From Haladaptatus litoreus (lineage in GTDB: Archaea > Halobacteriota > Halobacteria > Halobacteriales > Haladaptataceae): 64,000 nucleotides of DNA. Position 1 is the first letter of the stretch; the number at the start of each line of letters is the position of its first letter. The stretch covers positions 1,736,001 through 1,800,000 of the forward strand of contig NZ_FTNO01000001.1 in assembly GCF_900156425.1 (NCBI RefSeq), given 5' to 3'. Shown in pieces: positions 34,407 to 43,259 of the stretch. A model generated the notes under the pieces. The model did not search any database and had not been told where the DNA came from. It saw only the letters and a program-made list of their open reading frames with translations. The position numbers were made by a program, and so were the translations under genes.

Positions 34407-35654
34407 TTATTTCGTCGATTCGTCGTCCGAAGATGTCGGTTCCGGCGGGCTACCTTCTGTTTTCGTTTCGTCTTCCGCATTCCCGCCATCGCCGACCATA
34501 TCCGCGCTGACCGCCTCTTCGGGGTCGCGCGGCGGTTGTGGAAGCGGTTCGTCGCCGCGGATGTATGTCGGGTCAACCGCCCACGGTTGAATCGGTCTGC
34601 CAGCGATGAGTTCCGGCAGGACGACTTCCACGAAGTGGACGACGAGGACGAGAATCATCGGCCCGAGGAAGATGCCGTACCACCCGAACAGCAGCGGGCC
34701 GAAGATGTACGCGAACATCACCATCCCGACGTGGAGATTCCGTCCCGACACGTACGGTCGCAACACGAGGTCGGGGATGGTGTCCACGATGACGAACGAA
34801 ACGAGGGCGAACACGACGGGGAACCACAGCACGTCCGGCCCACCGTCCATGAGCGCGTTCGCGCCGACGACCACGGTCACGGGGAAGTAGACGAGTTTCA
34901 TCCCGACGACGGGAATCAAACTGGCGACCCCGGTCAGTAGTCCCACGACCGTTGGATACGGGATTCCCAATCCGGCGGGCGCGACCATGTTCAGCATGTT
35001 GTACGAAATCGCGCCAATCGTCCCGGTCATGAAGGCGTTCAGAATGTTGCCGAAGAAGATGCTGTTGAAGTCGGTGTCAACCCGCTGGATGTACGTTTCG
35101 AGGACGCCTTCGCTGTCGGAGAACGTCCGGCGGAACCACCGCGAAAGCTTGTGGTCGTCGCGGAGCAGGTAGAACGCGATGGCTATCATCACGAACAGGT
35201 GCAGGGCACCGTTCCCGATGAACGTGAGGTACCTGAGCGTCGAACCGAACGCCTGCTCTATGAGTCGGGAGTTGTTTCCGTTAGTGATGAACTGTTCCGG
35301 ATGTTGGGCGATTTCGGAGACGTTCGCGTACTGACGAACCGGTTCCGGGAGCGACGCGATGTTCGTCGTCTGCGCGACGGCGGTGAGTTCCTGCACCGCG
35401 ATGGCGAGCGTGTAGACGATGAGCAAAATCGCTGGGAGCGCGAGCGCCAACAGCGCGATGCCAGCGGCAAGACTCGGCGGTCGGATGCGGCGTTTCAACC
35501 GGCGGTACACCGGACGCGTCGCGTAGTAGAGAAACAGACCGAAGACGAAAGTCCCGATAAACGAGTAGACGACGAACAGCGTCGCCAGTCCGAGTACCGC
35601 GCCTATCGACCACCACGCGGCACGAGATTTGTCAATATTCCATCCGCTGACCAT
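34407..35654 (-). CDS. AI-2E family transporter (YdiK/TqsA type)
   Basis: 415 aa, about 8 membrane helices. MVSGWNIDKSRAAWWSIGAVLGLATLFVVYSFIGTFVFGLFLYYATRPVYRRL is the typical first block. FIGNGALHLFVMIAIAFYLLRDDHKLSRWF, VDTDFNSIFFGNILNAFMTGTIGAISYNML and LIPVVGMKLVYFPVTVVVG are the conserved core. FAYIFGPLLFGWYGIFLGPMILVLVVHFVEVVLPELIAGRP closes the transporter. The acidic Gly/Ser/Thr-rich tail (EDETKTEGSPPEPTSSDDESTK) is cytosolic. Substrate is unknown; members export small molecules or Na+. It is divergent from the MgtC-like gene. Confidence 0.88.
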   Translation of the reverse strand: MVSGWNIDKSRAAWWSIGAVLGLATLFVVYSFIGTFVFGLFLYYATRPVYRRLKRRIRPPSLAAGIALLALALPAILLIVYTLAIAVQELTAVAQTTNIASLPEPVRQYANVSEIAQHPEQFITNGNNSRLIEQAFGSTLRYLTFIGNGALHLFVMIAIAFYLLRDDHKLSRWFRRTFSDSEGVLETYIQRVDTDFNSIFFGNILNAFMTGTIGAISYNMLNMVAPAGLGIPYPTVVGLLTGVASLIPVVGMKLVYFPVTVVVGANALMDGGPDVLWFPVVFALVSFVIVDTIPDLVLRPYVSGRNLHVGMVMFAYIFGPLLFGWYGIFLGPMILVLVVHFVEVVLPELIAGRPIQPWAVDPTYIRGDEPLPQPPRDPEEAVSADMVGDGGNAEDETKTEGSPPEPTSSDDESTK

Positions 35655-35746
35655 ACGAGGGAAGTTTGTTGCCAGAACATAAAGATTTCGCGCAAGAAAC
35701 GCGGTGGCAGCAATTCTTTTATCTGTACGACTATATAGTCTATAGA

Positions 35747-37018
35747 GTGACCGGATTAGAAGACGTTTTCGCGTCGGCTACGTTGGAAAGCGATGTCGTC
35801 CGCATCGCTATCGCAGGAGCGCTCGGTCTGTTTCTCGGCCTCGAACGCGAATGGTCGCAGAAATCCGCGGGTATTCGAACGTTCACCCTCATCAGTCTCC
35901 TCGGTGCGGCGTTCACCATCGTCGATAAGGATATTCTACTCGCACTCGGCGGCCTGCTTGTCATCGTGCAGGGGATTCTCCTCGCGGTGCAAGGCTTGCT
36001 GGACGACGAGGAGGATACCGGACTGTCCTTGACGACCTCCGTGTCGATGCTCGTCACCTTCGGCGTCGGTGTCCTCGTCGCGGAGGGATTCATCCTCGTC
36101 GGCGTCACCGTCGCCGTCGTATCCTCGCTCCTCCTCGTGTTGAAGCGAGAGCTCCACAGTTTCGCGTGGGGAATGTCGCGCCAAGAACTCAGGTCTGCGG
36201 GGGAGTTCGCCATCCTCGCGTTCGTCATCTACCCGCTGCTCCCGCCGGGTGAAATCGAGATGGGGAGCGTCATGGTCAGCCCCCGCCTCGTTTGGTTGAT
36301 GGTCGTCACCGTGGCCGGTATCGGCATCGCCAACTACGCCATCGTCGAAACCTACGGCGGGCGGGGCATCGCCGTCACGGGATTTTTCGGCGGCCTCGCG
36401 TCCTCGACTGCCGTGGTCGGGACGATGTTAGACCACGTCCGGCAACGACCGGAAGCGGCCTCCTACGGCGTGGCCGCGATTTTGCTCGCCGACGCCGCGA
36501 TGGCGGTTCGTAACCTCGTCATCGCGCTGGCGTTCACGGTCGGCAACCCCGACAAAACGCTGTACGGCGCGATTATTCCGCTCGGAACGATTATCATCGG
36601 GAGCGTCGCCATCGCGGCCTACTCGGCGGACTGGTCGCAGAAGATGGACATCGACCTCGAAAGTCCGTTCTCGCTCCGGAACGTCCTCGGATTCGGCCTC
36701 ATCTTCCTGTTCGTCGTGGTCGGCGGCGCGCTGGCGAAAAGCCAGTTCGGGGAAGCCGGATTTTACATCACGGCCCTGCTGTCCGGACTCGTTTCGAGCG
36801 CGGGCGTCACCGCCTCCGCGGTGACGCTCTACAGCGGCGGCAATCTCGACCAGCAGACCGCCGTGTTCGGTATCTTGTTGGCCACTGCATCAAGCATCGT
36901 CGTCAAAGCGGCGCTGACGATTTCGGCACCGAATCGTCAGTTCGCCTACAAAGTTGCGGTGTGGAGCGGCGTCCTCCTAATCGGAACGGCGGCGAGCGCA
37001 ATCGTCGCCGTGGTTTGA
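35747..37018 (+). CDS. MgtC/SapB plus DUF4010 membrane protein
   Basis: 423 aa from a GTG start (VTGLEDVFASATLESDVVRIA). TATA-like TTCTTTTATC about 30 nt upstream supports a leaderless GTG start; the longer ATG frame runs into the divergent gene. An MgtC-like N-terminal half (GALGLFLGLEREWSQKSAGIRTFTLISLLGAAFTIV) is followed by a DUF4010 C-terminal half (LRSAGEFAILAFVIYPLLPPGEIE, GGRGIAVTGFFGGLASSTAVVGTML, GFYITALLSGLVSSAGVTASAV, LATASSIVVKAALT). About 12 membrane helices in total. Function is not established. Confidence 0.83.
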   Translation: MTGLEDVFASATLESDVVRIAIAGALGLFLGLEREWSQKSAGIRTFTLISLLGAAFTIVDKDILLALGGLLVIVQGILLAVQGLLDDEEDTGLSLTTSVSMLVTFGVGVLVAEGFILVGVTVAVVSSLLLVLKRELHSFAWGMSRQELRSAGEFAILAFVIYPLLPPGEIEMGSVMVSPRLVWLMVVTVAGIGIANYAIVETYGGRGIAVTGFFGGLASSTAVVGTMLDHVRQRPEAASYGVAAILLADAAMAVRNLVIALAFTVGNPDKTLYGAIIPLGTIIIGSVAIAAYSADWSQKMDIDLESPFSLRNVLGFGLIFLFVVVGGALAKSQFGEAGFYITALLSGLVSSAGVTASAVTLYSGGNLDQQTAVFGILLATASSIVVKAALTISAPNRQFAYKVAVWSGVLLIGTAASAIVAVV

Positions 37019-37072
37019 ATACGCATAGCTAACTTTCGAACTTTTTAAACCGGGGCTTTTCGTAGCGGGTAC

Positions 37073-38404
37073 ATGGACCGGGAAACAGCCGAGCCACAGG
37101 TCCGGGAGATGCCCGGAAAGAAAGCGAAACAGTGGTCTGACTATCATCACCAGTTTGCCGCCCCGACGACGTACGTCTACGATTTCGTCTGGGACATTAC
37201 GGAAGAGGCGACTGGCCCATTCTGTACCGACGTCGACGGCAACGTCCTTCTCGATTTTACTAGCCACGTCGCCGCCGCCCCACTCGGGTACAACAACCCG
37301 AAAATCATGGACAAAATCGACGAGTTCGACCTGCCCGACCCGACGAAAATCGCGGGTCAGGATTTCTACGCCGCGGGCGGCTGGCCGCCGGAAGACCCCG
37401 AGTTCCCCGGCCCGACGCAGTTGATGGAGCGACTGGTCGATGCGACGAGTCACTACGACATGGACACGGTGTTCCTCTCGAACTCCGGCGCGGAGGCCGT
37501 CGAGAACGCCATCAAAATCAGCTACAACCGCGGCGGCCACCGGGCGTTCACCTTCGACGGCGCGTTCCACGGGCGGACGCTCGGCGCGCTCTCGCTCAAC
37601 CGCTCGAAAGTCGCTCACCGAAAGGGCTATCCCGAAGTGCCGGGCGTCGTGAGCGTTCCGTACTGTTCCTGCCGGGGCGAGTGTGACTGCGGCTGGAAGA
37701 CGAACGGCCCGGGCGGCAACGCCATCGCCGACAAACTCGACCCCGCACAAGGCGTCATCGACGCCGAGGAAGTCTCCTACATCATCCTCGAACCCGTGCA
37801 GGGGGAGGGTGGCTACCGCGTTCCGAACGACGAGTTCATCGCAGACATCGCCGAGATTCAGGAAACCTACGACATAAACATCATCGCGGACGAAATCCAG
37901 TCCGGCATGGGCCGAACCGGCGAGATGTGGGCCGTTGACCACCTCGAACTTGAACCGGACGTAATCACGAGCGCGAAAGGCCTCCGCGTCGGCGCGACCG
38001 TCTCGCGCTCGGACGTGTTCCCCGAGGAAAAAGGCCGACTCTCCTCGACGTGGGGCGCTGGCGACGTTCTCTCGTCGCTTCAGGGCGTTCTCAGCATGGA
38101 CGCGATTCAGGAATACGACCTGCTCTCGAACGTCGAAGCACGCGGCCAACAGACCCGCGAACTCATCGAGGACGCGAATCCCGCAAACGTCATCGACATC
38201 CGCGGTCGAGGGCTGATGCTGGCCATCGAGTTCGACACGAAAGACCGCCGGGAAGCGGTCGTAGACGGCGCGCTCTCCCGCGGCCTGCTCACCCTCGGGT
38301 GTGGCTACAAGACGCTCCGCCTCCTTCCGCCGCTCGACGTGACCGAGCGCGAAATCGAAATCGGCGTCAACCTCCTGCTCGACGCCATTGAAGACGCAGC
38401 GTAA
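37073..38404 (+). CDS. Class III PLP aminotransferase
   Basis: 443 aa. FLSNSGAEAVENAIKISYNRGGHRAFTFDGAFHGRTLGALSLN, EPVQGEGGYRVPNDEFI, IADEIQSGMGRTGEMWAVDH and ITSAKGLRVGATVSRSDVFPE (with the Schiff-base Lys) define the ornithine/4-aminobutyrate type family. An unusual Cys-rich insertion (YCSCRGECDCGWKTNGPGG, about residues 201-219) lies after the FHGRTLG block and may bind a metal or form disulfides. The substrate is unknown. The 3' end (ACGCCATTGAAGACGCAGCG) is nearly repeated in the hairpin just downstream. Confidence 0.87.
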   Translation: MDRETAEPQVREMPGKKAKQWSDYHHQFAAPTTYVYDFVWDITEEATGPFCTDVDGNVLLDFTSHVAAAPLGYNNPKIMDKIDEFDLPDPTKIAGQDFYAAGGWPPEDPEFPGPTQLMERLVDATSHYDMDTVFLSNSGAEAVENAIKISYNRGGHRAFTFDGAFHGRTLGALSLNRSKVAHRKGYPEVPGVVSVPYCSCRGECDCGWKTNGPGGNAIADKLDPAQGVIDAEEVSYIILEPVQGEGGYRVPNDEFIADIAEIQETYDINIIADEIQSGMGRTGEMWAVDHLELEPDVITSAKGLRVGATVSRSDVFPEEKGRLSSTWGAGDVLSSLQGVLSMDAIQEYDLLSNVEARGQQTRELIEDANPANVIDIRGRGLMLAIEFDTKDRREAVVDGALSRGLLTLGCGYKTLRLLPPLDVTEREIEIGVNLLLDAIEDAA

Positions 38405-38415
38405 CCTCTTCCTCT

Positions 38416-38485
38416 ACGCCCTCGAAGACGCGGCGCGTCTTCGAGGGCGTGAACGCGAATCCTCGCGCCCGAGCGCGAGGATTCG
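38416..38485. repeat. Two tandem perfect hairpins
   Basis: The first is a 16-bp perfect inverted repeat with a 3-nt loop: ACGCCCTCGAAGACGC (38416-38431) GGC GCGTCTTCGAGGGCGT (38435-38450). The second is a 13-bp perfect repeat: CGAATCCTCGCGC (38456-38468) CCGA GCGCGAGGATTCG (38473-38485). They lie between the aminotransferase stop and the HTH_10 gene start. They may terminate transcription, act as a stabilising RNA structure, or be cruciform-forming. Confidence 0.7.
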
Positions 38486-38527
38486 TACCCCACACAAGGC
38501 TATATTCTCTCGCGGCGTCCCTTTCGC

Positions 38528-39181
38528 ATGAGCGTCACGGCCGACCTCTCGATTCTCGGCGAACAGTTCCTTCTCGGAACTGCCCTCCTCACCGACACGG
38601 ACGTTCACGTCGAACTGGAACGAGTGGTTCCGGCATCGCGGCAGGTGCTTCCGTTTTTTTGGGCTATCGGCACCGATTTCGACGCCTTCGAGCAGGACGT
38701 ACAGTCAAATCCAAACGTCGAACATCTCGTTTCGCTGGATAGAGTGGGAAACCGCGTGCTCTACCGAGTCGAGTGGAGCAAGGCCGTGGAAAGTCTCATC
38801 TACGGAATCGCGGAAGTCGGCGCGACCATCCTCGAAGCGCACGGCGACGACCTGTGGCGGTTTCGACTTCGGTTCAACGACCACGAATCGCTCTCAGAGT
38901 TTCAAACGTACTGCGACGAACACGACATCGACTTTCATCTCGACCGCGTTGCGACGGAAGCCGAAACCGAACGAAACGAGTTCGGGCTAACACCGGAACA
39001 ACGGGAAGCCCTCCTGTTGGCCGTCGAACGCGGCTACTTCGATGTCCCACGCGGTGTCACGCTGGGAGAACTCGCCGACGAAATCGGCGTCTCACAGCAA
39101 TCCGTCTCCGAGCGCGTTCGGCGCGGTGCTGGCGGCGTGCTCGAATCCGTCCTCTTCGAGACGAACGCGAATCGGGCATGA
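38528..39181 (+). CDS. Bat-type HTH_10 transcriptional regulator
   Basis: 217 aa. The C-terminal LTPEQREALLLAVERGYFDVPRGVTLGELADEIGVSQQSVSERVRRGAGGVL is an HTH_10 domain. The N-terminal part (MSVTADLSILGEQFLLGTALL...VELERVVPASRQVLPFFWAIG) is the usual sensor half. It ends ATGA (39178-39181), where an alternative start of the DUF7344-like gene could overlap, so the two may be an operon. Targets are unknown. Confidence 0.88.
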   Translation: MSVTADLSILGEQFLLGTALLTDTDVHVELERVVPASRQVLPFFWAIGTDFDAFEQDVQSNPNVEHLVSLDRVGNRVLYRVEWSKAVESLIYGIAEVGATILEAHGDDLWRFRLRFNDHESLSEFQTYCDEHDIDFHLDRVATEAETERNEFGLTPEQREALLLAVERGYFDVPRGVTLGELADEIGVSQQSVSERVRRGAGGVLESVLFETNANRA

Positions 39182-39249
39182 CCCCATTAAAGTGGACTGT
39201 TATAACAGGCAGTGGCCCTATTCTCGCTACGCCATTGGTTTTGACTACG

Positions 39250-39621
39250 ATGGCCGAAACACGAGACGACCAACGGGACGACCGAACCGCCGTTCGCAGG
39301 CGAACGGGGATTACATCCTCGTTTCGACGTGCGATACAGACGCTCGGATTGAACGCACTCCTTCGCCTTCCGCCGGAGGTGTACGACGCGCTGTCCTCGG
39401 AGCACCGACGCACCGTCATCGGCTACTTGCACGAAAACGACGGCAAGGCGACGATGGCGGAACTTGCGACTCATCTCGTAACCGCCGGTGTCGAATCGGA
39501 CGAAAAACGGGCGCGGACGGCACTTCGGCACATCCACCTACCGAAACTCGCAGAAGGAGGGTTGGTGGAGTGGGTGCCGCACCGCGAAACCGTCGTCTTC
39601 GGGTGCCTGATGGGACAATAA
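39250..39621 (+). CDS. DUF7344-like winged-helix protein
   Basis: 123 aa from MAETRDDQRDDRTAVRRR. An in-frame ATG at 39178 (overlapping the preceding stop, ATGA) would add 24 residues. The domain region LLRLPPEVYDALSSEHRRTVIGYLHENDGKATMAELATHLVTAGVESDEKRARTALRHIHLPKLAEGGLVEWVPHRETVVFG is the haloarchaeal winged-helix domain PGAP calls DUF7344, common next to Bat-type regulators. TATA-like GTTATAAC (39198-39205) lies between the two candidate starts and supports the shorter form. Probably a DNA-binding co-regulator. Confidence 0.75.
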   Translation: MAETRDDQRDDRTAVRRRTGITSSFRRAIQTLGLNALLRLPPEVYDALSSEHRRTVIGYLHENDGKATMAELATHLVTAGVESDEKRARTALRHIHLPKLAEGGLVEWVPHRETVVFGCLMGQ

Positions 39622-39628
39622 AGATTAG

Positions 39629-39952
39629 CTAGAACTGATACCGGCGTTCGTCGTCGCGCTGCGGGTACTGCGTCGCGCCGGTCATCTCCTCGAACGTCAT
39701 GCCCGAGAGATACTCGTCGTAGGTTACGTCGTAGGTGTTCCGCAGGTGGAAATCCAGTTTTCCGGTTTCGACCGTCGATTGGAACAGCAGGTGAACCGCG
39801 CGACGAACCAGTTCGTCTTCGTCCTCCGGGTCGAGGGACGCAGAGAGCATCGAGAGTTCGTTGCGCGTTTCCCGGTCGAGCGAGACGGAAAGTTCGGAAT
39901 CGAGGTCGGAGTAGGCGGCTTTCACGTCGTCGTTCAGGTCGTCCAGACTCAT
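39629..39952 (-). CDS. Haloarchaeal conserved protein, unknown
   Basis: 107 aa from MSLDDLNDDVKAAYSDLDSELSVSLDRETRNELSMLSASLDPEDEDELVRRAVHLLFQ. It is acidic and helical, with DFHLRNTYDVTYDEYLSGMTFEEMTGATQYPQRDDERRYQF at the C-terminus. The first half resembles a small ribbon-helix-helix-like or helical-pair protein. The longer upstream frame is rejected because it runs into the next gene. No family is recognised. Confidence 0.68.
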   Translation of the reverse strand: MSLDDLNDDVKAAYSDLDSELSVSLDRETRNELSMLSASLDPEDEDELVRRAVHLLFQSTVETGKLDFHLRNTYDVTYDEYLSGMTFEEMTGATQYPQRDDERRYQF

Positions 39953-40002
39953 GGACGGGTTGTGGGTCGGGCGTGGGATACGGTTTTCGTTCTCGATTCG
40001 CG

Positions 40003-40278
40003 TCAAAATTCCTCGTCGCAGTATCGACAGACGTTTCGGCTGGCGAAGTTGCGGGTCGCACAGTGCGGACAGATGATGTAGTGGTGAGATTGCGGACTCG
40101 ACTGGCGCGCCGACCGCTTTCCGCGGCCTCGGTGGAGTGCAGTTCCGATTCCGGCGAGCATGAACGTCCCGCCCAGCGCAATCCACGCGGTCGGACTCCG
40201 GAAAAAGACGAACGGCGAAACCGGGACGACGATAATTCCGACGCCGACGAGAAACAGTGTGGAGGGCCGGACGCGCAT
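40003..40278 (-). CDS. Two-helix membrane protein with C-terminal zinc ribbon
   Basis: 91 aa from MRVRPSTLFLVGVGIIVVPVSPFVFFRSPTAWIALGGTFMLAGIGTALHRG, two membrane helices. A basic linker (KRSARQSSPQSHH) leads to the ribbon CPHCATRNFASRNVCRYCDEEF. This arrangement (2TM plus cytosolic zinc ribbon) recurs in haloarchaea. Role unknown. It lies downstream of the divergent mutY promoter. Confidence 0.7.
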   Translation of the reverse strand: MRVRPSTLFLVGVGIIVVPVSPFVFFRSPTAWIALGGTFMLAGIGTALHRGRGKRSARQSSPQSHHYIICPHCATRNFASRNVCRYCDEEF

Positions 40279-40422
40279 TTTCCGGAGATTGCAACGAACG
40301 GGCAATAAGCCTTCAGGTTGTTCGATTGTGTGTGCTGTGCGATGGCATAGGTCAAATCGATTGCTCTGAGACGGTCTTCTTGAATCGCTACCGGTAAACC
40401 GAACCCACACAAAGCCTCGACA

Positions 40423-41346
40423 ATGACCGACACGTCGTGGTCGCTCCCGGACGACGGAGAAGCGGTGCGCGATGCCCTCGTTTCGTGGTACGAGGACGAC
40501 CACCGAAGTTTTCCGTGGCGCGAGACGGACGACCCCTACGCCATCCTCGTCTCCGAAGTGATGAGCCAACAGACGCAACTCGGGCGCGTCGTGACCGCGT
40601 GGGAAGCCTTCCTCGACCGCTGGCCGAGCGCAGAAGCCCTCGCGGAGGCAGACCGCTCGGACGTAGTCGGCTTCTGGACGAGTCACAGCCTCGGCTACAA
40701 CAACCGGGCGAAATACCTCCACGAGTCGGCAAAGCAGGTCACCACGGAGTACGACGGCGAATTTCCGAAGACGCCCGAAGAACTCCAAAATTTGCAGGGC
40801 GTCGGCCCATACACCGCGAACGCAGTCGCCTCGTTCGCGTTCAACAACGGAAACGCGGTGGTCGATACGAACGTCAAGCGCGTTCTCTATCGCGCCTTCG
40901 ATATACCGGACGACGACACCGCGTTCGAGGAAGCTGCCGCCGCCCTCATGCCGGACGGCGAATCGCGCGTCTGGAACAACGCCATCATGGAACTCGGCGG
41001 TGTCGCCTGCAAGAAAACACCGTCCTGCGATGCGGCGGGATGCCCGTGGCGCGAATGGTGTCACGCCTACGAAATCGGCGATTTCACGGCCCCCGACGTA
41101 CCCACGCAACCGAAATTCGACGGCTCGCGTAGACAGTTCCGCGGGCGCGTCATCTCGATTTTGAAGGAGTACGACGAACTCCCGCTGTCGAAACTCGGCC
41201 CCCGCGTCCGAGTCGATTACGGCGGAGAATATGGTGAAGGGTGGCTTCGTGAGTTGTGTTCGGATTTGGCTGAGGATGGGCTAGTGGAGTTGGAGAGTGA
41301 GAGGAGCGACGAAGGGAAAAACTGGGTAGTGCGACTGAGACAATAG
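40423..41346 (+). CDS. mutY: A/G-specific adenine glycosylase
   Basis: 307 aa. MutY removes adenine opposite 8-oxoG. SFPWRETDDPYAILVSEVMSQQTQ has the catalytic Glu and DNA-binding Gln-Gln. The helix-hairpin-helix LQGVGPYTANAV and AVVDTNVKRVLYR with the catalytic Asp follow. The Fe-S cysteines are in CKKTPSCDAAGCPWREWC, whose spacing (x5, x4, x5) differs slightly from the textbook C-x6-C-x2-C-x5-C. A short C-terminal part (about 90 residues) replaces the NUDIX-like 8-oxoG recognition domain of bacterial MutY. Confidence 0.93.
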   Translation: MTDTSWSLPDDGEAVRDALVSWYEDDHRSFPWRETDDPYAILVSEVMSQQTQLGRVVTAWEAFLDRWPSAEALAEADRSDVVGFWTSHSLGYNNRAKYLHESAKQVTTEYDGEFPKTPEELQNLQGVGPYTANAVASFAFNNGNAVVDTNVKRVLYRAFDIPDDDTAFEEAAAALMPDGESRVWNNAIMELGGVACKKTPSCDAAGCPWREWCHAYEIGDFTAPDVPTQPKFDGSRRQFRGRVISILKEYDELPLSKLGPRVRVDYGGEYGEGWLRELCSDLAEDGLVELESERSDEGKNWVVRLRQ

Positions 41347-41413
41347 AAACCTCGAATCGTCGAACGACCGACTCGACTACAATCTATTTCTTCTTTCCGA
41401 CCCATTTCATCTC

Positions 41414-41995
41414 ATGCCCAACCAACCACACATCGTTGCGATTTGCGGCAGTCTCCGGGACGAAAGCGCGACGCGCGTCGCGCTTTCTCGCGCACTCTCC
41501 GGCGTCGAAGAGGCAGGCGGAACCGGCGAACTCCTCGATTTGCGGGAGTTCGACCTGCCGCTGTACGACGCGGACGACCGACTGGCGGGCGATGCGGTGG
41601 AACTCAAACGTCGCGTGCGCGAGGCGGACGCGGTCATCCTCGGGACGCCGATGTACCACGGGTCGTACTCCTCGCCGCTGAAGACGGCCCTCGACTACTG
41701 CGGATTCGACGAGTTCGAACAGAAGACGGTCGGTCTGCTCGCAGTTTCGGGCGGGCGATTCCCGATTACCGCGATGGACCACCTCCGGTCGGTGTGTCGG
41801 TCGCTCGATGCGTGGGTGTTGCCCTACGAGGCCGCCGTGCCGCGGGCACACAGCGCGGTGCGGAACGGGAAATTCACCGACGACGAACTGGCAGAGCGGG
41901 TGGCGACGCTCGGTGGACAAGTCGTTCGGTACTGCAAAATCGAACCGTGCCCGGCGAGTTTCGAGAGCGAGGAAAATATCGGCGCGGTCGATTGA
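41414..41995 (+). CDS. NADPH-dependent FMN reductase family protein
   Basis: 193 aa of the flavodoxin-like SsuE/chromate-reductase type. HIVAICGSLRDESATRVALSRALSG is the FMN phosphate loop, and GTPMYHGSYSSPLKTALDYCGFDEFEQKTVGLLAVSGGRFPITAMDHLRSVCR carries the family-conserved P-x-Y-x-G-x-x-x-x-x-L-K segment. It probably reduces FMN or quinones with NAD(P)H. It lies 42 nt upstream of tdk in the same direction. Confidence 0.88.
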   Translation: MPNQPHIVAICGSLRDESATRVALSRALSGVEEAGGTGELLDLREFDLPLYDADDRLAGDAVELKRRVREADAVILGTPMYHGSYSSPLKTALDYCGFDEFEQKTVGLLAVSGGRFPITAMDHLRSVCRSLDAWVLPYEAAVPRAHSAVRNGKFTDDELAERVATLGGQVVRYCKIEPCPASFESEENIGAVD

Positions 41996-42036
41996 ATGAG
42001 CAATCCTTTTGAAGTCGGATTGAGCGCAGTTCGGAT

Positions 42037-42624
42037 ATGCACAAAATCACGAACAGCGGGTGGGTCGAGGTAATCACCGGCTGTATGTTCTCCGGAAAAA
42101 CCGAGGAACTGCTCCGTCGGCTTCGTCGCGCGGAAATCGCGGGCCAAGAAGTTGCCGTGTTCAAACCGGCGCTGGACGACCGGTACGGCGAGGACACTGT
42201 CGGTTCACACGACGGCGCGTCGTGGGACGCGACGGTCGTCGAACCGGACGACGAGGGCGTTTGGGAGATTCCCGAGAGACTGAACGGCGAGCAGGTCGTC
42301 GCCATCGACGAAGCGAACTTCTTCTCCGCGGAACTCGTCTCTGTCTGCGAACAGTTGGCCGAGGACGAACGTCGCGTCGTCATCAGCGGAACCGACCAGA
42401 CGTTCCGAGCCGAACCGTTCGACCCGCTTCCCCAACTCATCTCGGTGTCGGAGTACGTCGAAAAACTGCAAGCAATCTGTGCGAAATGTGGCGAACCCGC
42501 GACGCGGAATCAGCGACTCATCGACGGCGAACCGGCACACGTAGACGACCCGACGATTTTGGTGGGGGCACAGGAATCCTACGAAGCGCGGTGTCGGAAC
42601 TGTCATACCCTCCGAAGTGACTAA
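42037..42624 (+). CDS. tdk: Thymidine kinase
   Basis: 195 aa. Walker A GCMFSGKTEELL near residue 15-26, IDEANFF as Walker B, QTFRAEPFDPLP lid region, and the Zn site CAKCG..CRNC near the C-terminus are the class II TK hallmarks. VGAQESYEARCRNCHTLRSD is the lasso end. It salvages deoxythymidine and deoxyuridine. The next gene (YIP1-like) starts 8 nt after the stop. Confidence 0.95.
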   Translation: MHKITNSGWVEVITGCMFSGKTEELLRRLRRAEIAGQEVAVFKPALDDRYGEDTVGSHDGASWDATVVEPDDEGVWEIPERLNGEQVVAIDEANFFSAELVSVCEQLAEDERRVVISGTDQTFRAEPFDPLPQLISVSEYVEKLQAICAKCGEPATRNQRLIDGEPAHVDDPTILVGAQESYEARCRNCHTLRSD

Positions 42625-42632
42625 GAAAAACT

Positions 42633-43232
42633 GTGACACAGTGGGTCGAAAATCCGGCGGGAGGGCGTGACCGAGGGCCGCAGGCAATCGTCCGTGCGTG
42701 GGTCGAAGTGATGGTGCGGCCCAGACGATTTTTCAACGTCGGTGTCGCGCCCGGCGACCAAGCGCCGGGACTGGTGTTCGGTGTGCTCGTCACGCTCATC
42801 GAGGTTTCCTCTCGGATAGCGTTCGGTGGGGTGTCCGTCGGCGACTCCCTGCTCTCGAAACTGTTCGCGCTAATCGTGGTCGGCCTGTTCATCGCGCCTG
42901 CCGCCCTCCATCTGACGGCGGCGCTTCAGACGGTCATTCTGATGGCGTTGGTTCCCGACCGCGGCGGAATCAGCGAAACTGTACAAGTCATCGGCTACGC
43001 AGTTGCTCCCTGCCTGCTCGCCGGACTGCCGTTCCCGAAAGTACGGGCGGCTTGCACGCTGTACGGCGCGATACTGCTTGCTGTCGGGACGAGCGAGGTG
43101 CACGACACCTCGCTCGTCCGTGCGGCCGTCGTCACCGCGATTCCGTCCGCGCTCGTGTTCGGCTATGGGTTTCGCGGGTTCGATGCCTTCGCAACCGTCT
43201 TCCCCTCCCTCGCGGGCGTCGTCCCGTGGTAA
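42633..43232 (+). CDS. YIP1 family membrane protein
   Basis: 199 aa from a GTG start (VTQWVENPAGGRDRGPQAIVRAWVEVMVRPRRFFNVGVAPGDQAPGLVFGVLVTLIEV). WxxxxxxPxxFF and the subsequent 4-5 membrane helices (ALIVVGLFIAPAALHLTAALQTVILMALV, VIGYAVAPCLLAGLPFPKV, LYGAILLAVGTSEV) match the YIP1 domain. Function in archaea is unknown. It is tightly downstream of tdk, 8 nt away, so probably co-transcribed. Confidence 0.82.
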   Translation: MTQWVENPAGGRDRGPQAIVRAWVEVMVRPRRFFNVGVAPGDQAPGLVFGVLVTLIEVSSRIAFGGVSVGDSLLSKLFALIVVGLFIAPAALHLTAALQTVILMALVPDRGGISETVQVIGYAVAPCLLAGLPFPKVRAACTLYGAILLAVGTSEVHDTSLVRAAVVTAIPSALVFGYGFRGFDAFATVFPSLAGVVPW

Positions 43233-43259
43233 TTAAGCCAAGGGGGGCGTATCGCAGGT

